Below, piece by piece: positions 1 through 7,484 of a stretch of 20,799 bases of DNA. The stretch is from an uncultured Collinsella sp. Its GTDB lineage: Bacteria; Actinomycetota; Coriobacteriia; Coriobacteriales; Coriobacteriaceae. Made by a program: the position numbers and the translations under genes. The stretch is from assembly GCA_958427355.1 (NCBI GenBank), contig CAUACA010000032.1, forward strand, positions 1 through 20,799. The letters are read 5' to 3'. Below the pieces are notes generated by a model. That model made no database searches. It was not told the origin of the DNA and was given only the letters and a program-made list of their open reading frames with translations. Each line of letters begins with the position of its first letter. The stretch's first letter is position 1.

Positions 1-49
1 CGACACCCGCTTTAGGAGAGCGGTGCTCTATCCCCTGAGCTACGGAGGC
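1..49 (-). tRNA. tRNA-Arg (anticodon CCU), partial
   Basis: Read on the minus strand, the sequence starts GCCTCCG (acceptor 5' strand, 49-43), followed by a D arm GCTC...GAGC and an anticodon arm CCGCT-CTCCTAA-AGCGG. The loop holds CCT at 16-14, which decodes AGG (Arg). The variable loop, T arm and 3' acceptor strand lie beyond the window edge. A TACACT hexamer at 65-60 (minus strand) could be the -10 box, but I see no convincing -35. Confidence 0.9.
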
Positions 50-214
50 ATGTTGTACTAGTGTAGCAGATTTACCCCTTTGCCATGTAGCGCATGGCCA
101 CTCATCGAGAAGGCTCTATAGCGAATAGTTTCCGAGGGCAATCCTCAATATCGGAAAGAATAACCCGGAATAACGCGAAATAATGGGACAAGCTTTCCCA
201 ACTGGCCCTCAAAA

Positions 215-260
215 GGAAAATGCATCCCGGAATGAGAACAAATTCCGGGATGCATTTTCC
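215..260 (-). terminator. Hairpin terminator downstream of the DUF956 gene
   Basis: This is a perfect 19-bp inverted repeat, 215-233 and 242-260, with an 8-nt loop. It lies 18 nt past the stop codon of the minus-strand DUF956 gene. On the minus strand it is followed by a short CCTTTTGAGG stretch, so the U-tract is weak. Stem length and position still make transcription termination or 3'-end protection the best reading. The rest of 50-278 shows only an imperfect TTTCCGAGG/CCTC..CGGAAA stem near 147-176 and no gene. Confidence 0.7.
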
Positions 261-278
261 GCCATCTATCGCCAACGA

Positions 279-677
279 TTAGCTGTCTCTGTGGAAAAGG
301 CTCTTGATGGCAGCGGGGATGCTCTTGGCACCCTTGGCCGTTACATCAATAAAGTCGGGCGAACGCACAAGCTTATCCTCGTCGACGTACTTGCGGACAG
401 CACGAAGCGTCTCTTTGTCGTCGCGCGTCGAAAACGTAAAGTGACCGTTGTCCTTGGTGAAGATGGCAAAACGCGTGATCTTCTTGGTGCCGCGTAAAAC
501 CTCGGCGGCAATATAGTCGACCTCATCCCACGGGATTTGAATATAATCCTCGGGATTGCGCTCGTTGTAATACTCGAACGCCTTATTGCCCACCATCACG
601 TTGCCGTGGCTGGTAAGCCCCATCAGGCAGGTTGCCGGCGTTGCCAGATCGACCGTGCTGTTCTGAGATTGCGCCAT
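279..677 (-). CDS. DUF956 family protein, mannose-PTS associated
   Basis: This 132-residue soluble protein matches my recollection of the DUF956 family (called ManO in some lactic acid bacteria). These proteins are encoded just downstream of mannose-family PTS permeases and may modulate them; no enzymatic activity is established. Typical features are the N-terminal TCLMGLTSHGNVMVGNKAFEYY stretch (start MAQSQN) and the IPWDEVDYI and FTFSTRD segments. I chose the ATG at 677 because GGAGGG lies 10 nt upstream; an in-frame start at 728 would run back through the upstream hairpin. It follows the PTS IID gene in the same direction, but a terminator-like stem separates them, so it may be expressed at a lower level than the permease. 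No membrane segment or signal peptide is visible. Confidence 0.8.
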   Translation of the reverse strand: MAQSQNSTVDLATPATCLMGLTSHGNVMVGNKAFEYYNERNPEDYIQIPWDEVDYIAAEVLRGTKKITRFAIFTKDNGHFTFSTRDDKETLRAVRKYVDEDKLVRSPDFIDVTAKGAKSIPAAIKSLFHRDS

Positions 678-705
678 GCGCGCCTCGCCCTCCAAATAAA
701 ACAAT

Positions 706-741
706 CGGACCGCATCCAGTGTACCCACCGGGTGCGGTCCG
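706..741 (-). terminator. Terminator-like hairpin between PTS IID and DUF956
   Basis: The arms CGGACCGCA (706-714) and TGCGGTCCG (733-741) pair, with further partial pairing inside. On the minus strand the stem is followed by ATTGTTTTA, a modest U-rich run. It lies after the IID stop codon (798) and before the DUF956 ribosome-binding site, so it could partly terminate the operon transcript. Confidence 0.65.
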
Positions 742-797
742 TTTCAATGGCTCAAAAGCCCTTGCCTAGCAATTCTCGGTCTTAAGCCGAAACGTGC

Positions 798-1718
798 TTA
801 CATGAAGCCGCAGACGCGACCGATGATGCCGATGGCGAAGAGAGCCAGGATGATGACGATCGGGCTGACCTTCTTCTTGAGGAGCTTGCAGACCAGCAGG
901 GTCAGGCACACGGCGGCAAGGCCGGGGATGAGCTGATCGAGGTTGGCCTGAAGCGTGGTGACCTTCACCTGATCAAGGGCGTTAGCACCGATGGAGTTAT
1001 ACATCGTCAGTGCTTCCTTGACACCCTCAGAACCGGAGGGCAGGTTAGCCCAGTCGATAAAGGCGCCAGCAGACTGCGTGACCTTGGAGACGACCGGGGT
1101 GAAGGAGATGGACACCCAGCGCTCGACCAGGGCGCCGATGATGAACATACCCAGGATGGAAGCACCCTCGGTGACCTTGCCCATCAGACCGCCGGAGAGG
1201 TCCTTGGCGATGGAGGAGCCGACCTTGTAGCCAAACTCCTGCGTGTACCACAGGAAGGCGTAACGGATGATGTTCCACGCGAAGAAGAACAGCAGCGGAC
1301 CGGCGATGCTGCCGGACAGGGCCAGGGAAGCGCCCAGAGCACCCAGAATCGGGCGAAGGGTGAACCAGAAGGCGGGGTCGCCGACACCGGCGAGCGGGCC
1401 CATCATACCGACCTTGACGCCCTGAATGGCGACGTCGTCAATCGGGGCACCGTTGGCGCGCTCCTCCTCGAGAGCGAGGGTAACGCCAATGACGGGGGCG
1501 GAAACATAGGGGTGGGTGTTATAGAACTCCAGGTGGCGCTTAAGAGCGGCAATCTGGTCATCCTTGCTGGTGTAGAGCTTCTTGATCGCAGGGATCATTG
1601 CGAAGCACCAGCCGCCGTTCTGCATACGCTCGTAGTTCCACGAGCCCTGAAGGAACTGATGACGGAAGCAAACCTTCTTGCGGTCAGCCTTGGTGAGCTG
1701 AATCTTGTTCTCTGCCAT
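798..1718 (-). CDS. PTS mannose/fructose/sorbose family transporter subunit IID
   Basis: This is the 306-residue IID membrane subunit of a mannose-family phosphotransferase system. Together with IIC it forms the sugar channel through the cytoplasmic membrane. The N-terminal cytoplasmic part (RKKVCFRHQFLQGSWNYERM, then MIPAIKKLY and KRHLEFYNTHPY) and the glycine-rich GVKVGMMGPLAGVGDPAFW segment near residue 125 are characteristic of IID. Several hydrophobic spans follow, including one at the C-terminus (VIILALFAIGIIGRVCGFM). I chose the ATG at 1718 over one three codons upstream because GGAGGGG is well placed for it. That ribosome-binding site overlaps the IIC stop region (16-nt gap), suggesting translational coupling. 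The family is certain, but the sugar cannot be told from sequence. Confidence 0.95.
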   Translation of the reverse strand: MAENKIQLTKADRKKVCFRHQFLQGSWNYERMQNGGWCFAMIPAIKKLYTSKDDQIAALKRHLEFYNTHPYVSAPVIGVTLALEEERANGAPIDDVAIQGVKVGMMGPLAGVGDPAFWFTLRPILGALGASLALSGSIAGPLLFFFAWNIIRYAFLWYTQEFGYKVGSSIAKDLSGGLMGKVTEGASILGMFIIGALVERWVSISFTPVVSKVTQSAGAFIDWANLPSGSEGVKEALTMYNSIGANALDQVKVTTLQANLDQLIPGLAAVCLTLLVCKLLKKKVSPIVIILALFAIGIIGRVCGFM

Positions 1719-1734
1719 ATGTATCACTCCCCTC

Positions 1735-2553
1735 CTACTCGTAATCGTTCAGAATGTCGCCGAGCGGGTCGCCGGAGCCACCGCCCATGCCGCCACCCTG
1801 CTTGGCCAGATCCTTAAGGCCAAGGTAGATGAGGGCAAGGGAGATGCCGATGAGGCCAAGGGCGATCAGCGTGAGCTGAGGGATGGCAGCAAGGACAAAG
1901 CCGAGGATGAAGAACGGCCAGGTCTCCTTGGTGGCCATCATGTTGATGACCATGGCGTAACCGACGGAAGCGACCATGCCGCCGCCGACAGCCATGCCGC
2001 CGGACAGCCAGTCGGGCATAGCGTTAAGCGCGTTGGTAACGGCCTCGGCCGGGATGATGCACAGAAGTACTGCCGGGATGGCGATACGAAGGCCCTGCAT
2101 GAGGATGGCAGCGTACTGCCAGCGCTCGATGCCGGAGAAGTCGCCCTTCTCGGCGCAACCGTCCATGGCGTGAGCGATAGCGGTAGCAATGGTACGGCAG
2201 ATCATGGTCAGGAACAGACCAGCGACCGACAGCGGGACGGCGACGGCGATGGCCGCGGTAACGGCCTTGGCCGAATCAGTGGCGCCGCCGTTGAGGGCGA
2301 GCACCATGATGATCGAAGAAGCGACCGAGGCCAGAGCGGCGTCAGGCGCGACAGCGGCGCCGACGTTAGCCCAGCCAAGGGCCATCATCTGGAGCGAACC
2401 GCCCAGGAGGATGCCCTCCTGAAGGTGACCGGTTACGAGACCGATAAGCGTGCATGCCACGAGCGGCTGATGGAACTGGAACTCATCCAGAATGCCTTCC
2501 ATACCGGCAAGCAACGCGACAATCGCAACAAGCAGAATAGTGATTGCAGACAT
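1735..2553 (-). CDS. PTS mannose/fructose/sorbose family transporter subunit IIC
   Basis: This 272-residue polytopic membrane protein is the IIC subunit of a mannose-type PTS; it binds and translocates the sugar with IID. It begins with a hydrophobic span (MSAITILLVAIVALLAGMEG), followed by the family segments FQFHQPLVACTLIGLVTGHL and LGGSLQMMALGWANVGAAVAPD. Several further membrane spans follow, and the C-terminus is a Gly-rich cytoplasmic tail. The length fits the family. The ATG at 2553 is preceded by AAAGGAGGG. It lies 18 nt after the IIAB stop and 16 nt before IID, so all three permease genes are one transcript. Confidence 0.95.
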   Translation of the reverse strand: MSAITILLVAIVALLAGMEGILDEFQFHQPLVACTLIGLVTGHLQEGILLGGSLQMMALGWANVGAAVAPDAALASVASSIIMVLALNGGATDSAKAVTAAIAVAVPLSVAGLFLTMICRTIATAIAHAMDGCAEKGDFSGIERWQYAAILMQGLRIAIPAVLLCIIPAEAVTNALNAMPDWLSGGMAVGGGMVASVGYAMVINMMATKETWPFFILGFVLAAIPQLTLIALGLIGISLALIYLGLKDLAKQGGGMGGGSGDPLGDILNDYE

Positions 2554-2571
2554 GTATCGGACCCTCCTTTA

Positions 2572-3561
2572 CTATGCTTGAGCGGCCAGTTCGGCCTTAG
2601 CTTTCTTCAACATGGCGTCGAGATCCTCGGAGGAATCCGAAGGAACCTTGCGGACCTCGAACTTGACGCCCTTGGCCTTGAGAGCCTCGAGAGTCTTGAC
2701 ATCGTCATCGCCCATAGCGACGGCGTTGGTGACGACGACCTTGCCCTTGGAGTGAGCCATGGAACCGATGTTGACTTCCTTGATGTCGACGCCGGCCTCG
2801 ATGGCCTTGAGCAGATCCTGCGGGTTCTCAAAGAGCAGCATGGCCTTGGTGTCACCAAAGCGCGTGTCCTTGACGACCTCGGCCATCTTCTTGATGGGCA
2901 CGACGTTGGCATGGACTCCCGGAGGGGCAGCCTGCTCGATCATGGTCTTACGGAGCTCGTCGTGAGCAACGCCGTCGGAAACCACGATGATGCGGTTGGG
3001 GTTGATCTGCTTGGTCCACGTGGTGGCCACCTGACCATGAAGCAGACGGGTGTCGATACGGACGTGGGCGATCTTGATGTGCCCATCGCCGATGACCGTT
3101 CCCGGAGGGATGGCGCCTGCAGGAGCAGCGGCGGCCGCAGCCGGCTTCTTCTCCTCGGGCTCCAGAGACTCGGGCTTGACACGCACGCCAGCCTTAGCCT
3201 CAGTCACGAGATGTTTTGCGATCGCATGTGCAGTGTTCTTTGCGTCAAAGCGCTGCGAATATGCCTCGATGAGCATAGGCAGGTTGACACCGGTGACGAT
3301 AGCCCAGGAATCGTGGCCCTCGATGAGCCCGCTGATCTGGTTGAACGGCGTGCCGCCCCACAGATCAACGAGGAAGAGCACCTGCTCCTGGTCTTCGAAG
3401 GAAGCGATTGCTTCCTCGACCTTGGCACGGAAATCGTCGGGGCCCATGCTCGGCTCGAGCGAGACCACGGCAACAGACGGCTGATCGCCAAAGACCATCG
3501 AGCCCGTCTGCTTGATTCCAGCTGCCAAGTCCCCGTGGCTAGCAAGAACAATACTTACCAT
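2572..3561 (-). CDS. PTS mannose family fused IIAB component
   Basis: This 329-residue cytoplasmic phosphotransfer protein has fused IIA and IIB domains. The IIA domain (about 1-130) opens with IVLASHGDLAAG, whose His9 is the expected site phosphorylated by HPr. An Ala/Pro-rich linker (about 131-158) follows. The IIB domain (about 162-329) carries RIDTRLLHGQV, with His175 as its phosphorylation site, from which phosphate passes to the sugar in the IIC/IID channel. In-frame GTG (3564) and ATG (3561) are adjacent. I chose ATG because the AGGAGG-type site then has 7-nt spacing instead of 4. It is the first gene of the operon, with a 405-bp non-coding region upstream. The family fits mannose, fructose, sorbose or related sugars, and sequence alone does not decide. 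Confidence 0.95.
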   Translation of the reverse strand: MVSIVLASHGDLAAGIKQTGSMVFGDQPSVAVVSLEPSMGPDDFRAKVEEAIASFEDQEQVLFLVDLWGGTPFNQISGLIEGHDSWAIVTGVNLPMLIEAYSQRFDAKNTAHAIAKHLVTEAKAGVRVKPESLEPEEKKPAAAAAAPAGAIPPGTVIGDGHIKIAHVRIDTRLLHGQVATTWTKQINPNRIIVVSDGVAHDELRKTMIEQAAPPGVHANVVPIKKMAEVVKDTRFGDTKAMLLFENPQDLLKAIEAGVDIKEVNIGSMAHSKGKVVVTNAVAMGDDDVKTLEALKAKGVKFEVRKVPSDSSEDLDAMLKKAKAELAAQA

Positions 3562-3967
3562 CACATAACCTCCTTTTTGTCTACGTATTTCCTACACGAC
3601 ATGAAAGGAGTATAGCTGTTTGGTTTGTGGAATTATAGCTAAATCCGCAAAAGGTTGGATTATTTGTTTAAACGTCTAGGTTTGTTACAAGTTGATTACG
3701 TTACTGCTTTTTGACTCATTACACGACAAGGCGTCGCTCATCAAGCCATGCATTTTACAGATACAAGCAGGCTGTTCATTAATATCGATTTTAGGCAAGC
3801 GCGAATGCGCTTGTACTGCCGCTATTTTGTTTAAACAGACATGGCTTGACTATTTTTGTGACTTATGGTCTATGAAACCACTCAACAATAGTTGCGGTGG
3901 AATAGTTCTTGTTTAAGAGCCAGAAGGCTGAATTTAGGAACTATTTCACCGCAACTTATAGGGAATC
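3562..3967. other. Intergenic region upstream of the PTS operon
   Basis: This 405-bp stretch is clearly AT-richer than the flanking genes and holds no credible gene. A TATAAT lies on the minus strand about 75 nt before the PTS start, with no good -35 partner. Two copies of TTTGTTTAAAC (centred near 3669 and 3832) each contain the palindrome GTTTAAAC. A perfect 7-bp stem CAAGCGC-GAAT-GCGCTTG lies at 3796-3813. A plus-strand TTGACT-N17-TCTATG (3846-3874) resembles a promoter but faces the end of hypA. The palindrome at 3890-3956 is listed separately. Confidence 0.5.
3890..3956. repeat. Palindromic element, AGTTGCGGTG family (copy 1)
   Basis: The arms are 19 bp (3890-3908 and 3938-3956) with one G-U type mismatch, around a 29-nt loop. 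The arm sequence AGTTGCGGTGaAATAG recurs in the palindrome at 12677-12743, so this is a dispersed repeat rather than a one-off terminator. It lies 11 nt past the stop codon of minus-strand hypA and could form the 3' end of that transcript. Confidence 0.75.
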
Positions 3968-4396
3968 CTAGGCGATGTGGAGGGGGTTGGCGGCGTCGAC
4001 GGCGTCGGGGACGTCGGAAGGGCCGTCGGGGACAGCGTCTGCCGGGTCCTCGTCGGGGGTCTCGATCTGCTTGATCATGACCTCCTGGCCCTGCAGCAGG
4101 TATGTCTCGCCGCTACCGCAATGGGGACAGGTCTTGCCGTGCTCGACCGTCGCGTAGTCGCGGCCACATGCCTCGCAATGCGTCACAGCCTCGACGGGCT
4201 CCACAACAAGCTCCGCGCCCTGCGCGATGGGCTTTTTATCTACCGCCCAGCGCCAAGCGTCGAGCAGCAAGTCGGGAACGACGCCCGAGACCTCGCCCAG
4301 CAGCAACGTCACGCTCGAAACGCGACGCACGCCATTGGCGCGCGCCACGTTCTCGACATCGCGAATGATGTGATAGACGATTCCGAGCTCGTGCAC
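3968..4396 (-). CDS. hypA: Hydrogenase maturation nickel metallochaperone HypA
   Basis: HypA delivers nickel to the [NiFe]-hydrogenase large subunit, with HypB, in the cytoplasm. The N-terminal Met-His-Glu (His2 is the known nickel ligand) and the zinc site CEAC (Cys74, Cys77) and CPHC (Cys90, Cys93) are present. The start is GTG at 4396, which gives the essential MHE N-terminus; AAGGA lies 7 nt upstream. At 142 residues it is longer than the usual 113-120, because of an acidic Asp/Pro-rich tail from about residue 112 (ETPDEDPADAV...) of unknown role. No hydrogenase or other hyp genes are in the window. Its upstream neighbour on the same strand is the large oxidoreductase, 194 nt away; a structured leader candidate lies between. 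Confidence 0.92.
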   Translation of the reverse strand: MHELGIVYHIIRDVENVARANGVRRVSSVTLLLGEVSGVVPDLLLDAWRWAVDKKPIAQGAELVVEPVEAVTHCEACGRDYATVEHGKTCPHCGSGETYLLQGQEVMIKQIETPDEDPADAVPDGPSDVPDAVDAANPLHIA

Positions 4397-4408
4397 TTTT
4401 AATTCCTT

Positions 4409-4430
4409 CCGCCGTTCTAACGAACGGCGG
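4409..4430 (-). promoter_or_regulatory. Leader hairpin next to the hypA ribosome-binding site
   Basis: A perfect 9-bp stem CCGCCGTTC/GAACGGCGG with a 4-nt loop ends only a few nt before the AAGGA of hypA. On the mRNA it may hold the ribosome-binding region in a defined conformation or act as an end of the oxidoreductase transcript. There is no U-tract. Confidence 0.5.
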
Positions 4431-4449
4431 TCGGCTTGACGCTGCGCGA

Positions 4450-4539
4450 GTCCCAGGCGGGCGATCTGCCTTTCAATCGTCGGGCATGGGCAAAAGCCCT
4501 ATGCCCTCCTCTTTCAAGGCACCTCGCCACGCCTGGGAC
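4450..4539 (-). ncRNA. Candidate structured RNA or leader between oxidoreductase and hypA
   Basis: On the minus strand, successive stems nest with symmetric internal loops. The outer stem is GTCCCAGGCG/CGCCTGGGAC (10 bp; 4530-4539 with 4450-4459), extended by GCGA/TCGC outside. Next come GGCGA/TCGCC, then GCCTT/AAGGC, a purine-rich 9-by-9 loop, GGGCAT/ATGCCC, and a GGGC-TTTT-GCCC tip. Five consecutive stems in 90 nt of non-coding sequence is more than chance pairing would suggest. It does not match a riboswitch class I can recognise, and no U-tract follows. It could be a cis-regulatory leader for hypA, a processing site, or a free small RNA. Confidence 0.45.
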
Positions 4540-4590
4540 CCGCTCGCTGTCCAGCCGCCCTCTGCGCCGTTCACTTACTTGTTAGGTCTC

Positions 4591-7368
4591 TTACTTCTTC
4601 CCAAATTTGATCTTAATTGCGCGTTTCAAAGCATACTTGCCCAGGCTTGGGAGCTTTTGCTCGTATTTGACCATCGTGGAGCACTCGGGGCGGTCGCGAT
4701 CTAGATGGATGGCGTCGAACGCGCACTTGGTGGTGCACAGGCCGCAGCCGATGCACTTGTTGGGGTCGACGATCGAGGCGCCGCAGCCCAGGCAGCGGGC
4801 GGTCTCGACGCGCACCTGCTCCTCGGTAAAGGTCTCAACATACTCGCTAAACGGCGCAGCCTTCTCGCGTTCGCGGTCCACATGCGCAACCTCGCGGCTC
4901 GCGTTGTCGTAGCTCTCGAGCACAACGTCGTCGCGGTCGAGCGCGGTGTAGCGGCGCTGATTGCGGCCGATGGTGAGCGTGGAGCCCGGCTGCACAAAGC
5001 GATGGATAGACACCGCAGCCTCGTGACCGGCGGCGATAGCGCCGATGGCAAAGCTGGGGCCAGTGTAGACGTCACCACCCACAAAGATGTCGGGTTCGGC
5101 GGTCTGGTAAGTCTGGGGATCGGCAAGGGCGCCCTGGCCGCGGCCGAGCTCCACCTTGGAGCCAGCCAGCAGGTCGCCCCACACAATGGACTGGCCAATC
5201 GACATGACGACACGGTCGGCATCGACACGGCGCAGATCGTTCTCGTCGTACTCGGGCGCAAAACGGCCCTCGTCGTCAAAGACACGCGTGCAGCGCTTGA
5301 AGGTGATACCGCACACACGACCGGCCTCGTCCAGGTGAATCTCCTTGGGGCCCCAGCCGCAGCTGATGTGAGCGCCGTCCTCAACGGCCTCGCGACGTTC
5401 TTCCTCGCTGGCGGGCATCTGGACCTCGCTCTCCAGGCAGAACATCTCAACGTGCCCAGAGCCCAGACGGCAGGCGTTGCGGGCAACGTCGATGGCCACG
5501 TTGCCGCCGCCCACCACAATGGTGCGGCCGGACAGGGTATCGATCTTGCCGCTGTTAACCTCGCGAAGGAAGTCGACGGCCACGGTCACGTCCACGGCAT
5601 CCTCGCCCGGAATACCGGCAAGGCGGCCGCCCTGGCAGCCGATGGCCACGTAAAAGGCCTTAAAGCCCTGCGCGCGCAGCTCGTCGAGCGTCACATCACG
5701 ACCGACCTCCACGCCATAGCGGAACTCGGCACCCATCAGGCGAATGATCTCGACCTCGGCCTCAATGACGTCCTTCTGCAGCTTAAAGCTGGGAATGCCG
5801 TAGGTGAGCATGCCGCCCGGGCGCTCGTTTTTCTCGAAGACGACGGGCTTGTAGCCCTTCTCGGCCAGATAGAAAGCGCAGGACAGGCCGGCCGGACCGG
5901 CACCGATGATGGCGATCTTCTGATCAAAGCCGCCAGCGCGCGTCGGCGTCACCACGGGCGGGACGTAGCGGGTCGCGGCATCCAGATCGCGCTGGGCGAT
6001 GAACTTCTTGACCTCGTCGATAGCCACGGCGGCGTCCACACGGCCGCGGGTGCAGGCGTCCTCGCAGCGGCGGTTGCACACACGGCCGCAGATAGCGGGC
6101 AGCGGGTTCTCGCGCTTAATGAGTGCCAGCGCCTCGTCATAGCGACCCTGAGCCGCGAGCTTCAAATAGCCCTGAACGGCAACGTGCGCGGGGCAGGCCG
6201 TCTTGCAGGGAGCGGTGCCGGACTCATGCGTCTCGATGCGGTTGTCGTTGCGGTAGTTGGGCGACCACTTGGTGTGGTCCCACTTGGTGGCATCGGGCAG
6301 CTCCTGGCGCGGATACTCGGGCACCTGTCCGCCGGCCTTTTTGCTGCAGAGCTTCTGGCCCAGCTTGGCGGCGCCGGCCGGACACACCTCGACGCAGCGA
6401 CCGCAGGCCACGCACTTGTCCTTCTCGACCTTAGCGACATAGGCCGAGCGCGACAGGTTGGGCGTGTTGAACAGCTGCGAGGTGCGCAGGGCGTAGCACA
6501 CGTTGACGTTGCAGTTGCAGATGGCGAAGATCTTGTTCTCGCCGTCGATATTAGTGATCTGGTGCACAAAGCCGTTGTCCTCGGCCTGGCGCAAGATGTC
6601 GTAAACCTCGTCGCGGGTCACGTAATGGCCACGATCGGTCTCAACCACGTAGTCGGCCATATCGCCCACGGCGATGCACCAATCGGCCGGGTCGTCGGCG
6701 CAGCCCTCACCCATCACGCGACGGCTCGCGCGGCAGCTGCAGGTGCTGGCGGCATATTTGCCATCGTATTTGTCGAGCCAATGCTCGATATGCTCGATCG
6801 GCACCGAGGTGCTCGCGGCGTCGATGGCCTTCTCGACCGGAATGACGTGCATGCCGATGCCGGCGCCTCCGGGCGGCACCATCGGCGTGGCCTTGGACAG
6901 CGGTCCCTTGGACGCCTGCTCAAAGAACTTGGCATAGACCGGGTGCTCCTCGAGCTGGCTCACGCGCATGTTGAGGAACTCGGCAGAACCCGGCACCAGC
7001 ATGGGCAACACCCATTGCTTGGCGCGCTCGGGGTTTTCCCAGTTGTACTCGAGCAGACCCGTGTAGCTCATGTCGTCGAGCATCTTCTCGATATCGGCTT
7101 CGGGCATGCCGGTGAGCTTGACCATCTCGGGCAGCGTATAGGGACGGCGCATCTTCATCTTGCAGAGCACTTCGGCCTGCTCGTCGGTTGCGGCCTCGGC
7201 AAACGACCAGTACTCGTAGCCCAGCAGCTCGTCGCGATGCAGCAGACGGTTGGTGCAGTGCTCGCACAGCTTGACGATGGCCTCGCGCGGATGCTCCGGC
7301 AGCGGCGGCACGAACTCCGAACCGATGTCGGGCTCGGTGTAACTAATCCCCGGTCCGTTGAGAATCAT
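4591..7368 (-). CDS. FAD/NAD(P)-dependent oxidoreductase with multiple Fe-S clusters (glutamate synthase small-subunit-like)
   Basis: This 925-residue cytoplasmic flavoprotein probably moves electrons between NAD(P)H and an unknown partner. Order of parts: an N-terminal region with CEHC (35-38) and a winged-helix-like stretch (about 70-110). A Cys-rich segment follows (CSC 210-212, Cys223, Cys231, CNCNVNVC 284-291). Then a ferredoxin-type 4Fe-4S motif CVACGRCVEVCP (319-330). A GltD-type N-terminal cluster domain has Cys388, Cys392, Cys427, Cys431, Cys435 and Cys439. The FAD-binding motif GAGPAG is at 489-494 and the NAD(P) motif VVGGGNVAID starts near 618. The C-terminus has more Cys pairs, C859/C862, and a 4Fe-4S motif at 872-882. 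The usual GltD is about 470 residues, so this is a fusion with extra cluster domains. The ATG at 7368 has GAAGGGA upstream; longer in-frame starts run through the operator region. Substrate unknown. Confidence 0.85.
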   Translation of the reverse strand: MILNGPGISYTEPDIGSEFVPPLPEHPREAIVKLCEHCTNRLLHRDELLGYEYWSFAEAATDEQAEVLCKMKMRRPYTLPEMVKLTGMPEADIEKMLDDMSYTGLLEYNWENPERAKQWVLPMLVPGSAEFLNMRVSQLEEHPVYAKFFEQASKGPLSKATPMVPPGGAGIGMHVIPVEKAIDAASTSVPIEHIEHWLDKYDGKYAASTCSCRASRRVMGEGCADDPADWCIAVGDMADYVVETDRGHYVTRDEVYDILRQAEDNGFVHQITNIDGENKIFAICNCNVNVCYALRTSQLFNTPNLSRSAYVAKVEKDKCVACGRCVEVCPAGAAKLGQKLCSKKAGGQVPEYPRQELPDATKWDHTKWSPNYRNDNRIETHESGTAPCKTACPAHVAVQGYLKLAAQGRYDEALALIKRENPLPAICGRVCNRRCEDACTRGRVDAAVAIDEVKKFIAQRDLDAATRYVPPVVTPTRAGGFDQKIAIIGAGPAGLSCAFYLAEKGYKPVVFEKNERPGGMLTYGIPSFKLQKDVIEAEVEIIRLMGAEFRYGVEVGRDVTLDELRAQGFKAFYVAIGCQGGRLAGIPGEDAVDVTVAVDFLREVNSGKIDTLSGRTIVVGGGNVAIDVARNACRLGSGHVEMFCLESEVQMPASEEERREAVEDGAHISCGWGPKEIHLDEAGRVCGITFKRCTRVFDDEGRFAPEYDENDLRRVDADRVVMSIGQSIVWGDLLAGSKVELGRGQGALADPQTYQTAEPDIFVGGDVYTGPSFAIGAIAAGHEAAVSIHRFVQPGSTLTIGRNQRRYTALDRDDVVLESYDNASREVAHVDREREKAAPFSEYVETFTEEQVRVETARCLGCGASIVDPNKCIGCGLCTTKCAFDAIHLDRDRPECSTMVKYEQKLPSLGKYALKRAIKIKFGKK

Positions 7369-7461
7369 GGTTGTCCCTTCTCTTGCCGCAGCCCGGCGGG
7401 ACCGCAGCGCCCCTCTTTTTTTGCAGGCCGGACATGCCCCCATGCCGTTCACCCGCCATTG

Positions 7462-7476
7462 TTGACATTGTGTCAA
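7462..7476. promoter_or_regulatory. Candidate TetR operator 1 (TTGAC-N5-GTCAA)
   Basis: Perfect 5-bp inverted repeat TTGAC-ATTGT-GTCAA in the divergent intergenic region between the oxidoreductase and the TetR gene. It matches the second dyad in both arm sequence and spacing. Confidence 0.6.
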
Positions 7477-7484
7477 AAATAGTA

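Noticed and set aside
3559..3564. GTG at 3564 as start of the PTS IIAB gene
   Set aside because: The adjacent ATG has better spacing from the AGGAGG-type site, and the resulting N-terminus MVSIVLASHG fits the family.
3692..3916. 74-codon plus-strand open frame in the PTS upstream region
   Set aside because: It has no ribosome-binding site, an unconvincing composition, and runs into a palindromic repeat.
4445..4545. Moco or NiCo riboswitch identity for the hypA leader structure
   Set aside because: The structure is one unbranched nested stem; the branched cores and conserved sequences of those classes are not visible.
4705..7482. Very long plus-strand open frame opposite the oxidoreductase, and similar ones at 1705-3615, 8050-9351, 14011-15393 and 18499-20580
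   Set aside because: They lie antisense to clearly recognisable proteins. In GC-rich coding DNA the opposite frame stays open by codon bias; the translations are low-complexity Ala/Val/Gly/His/Asp strings with no family resemblance.
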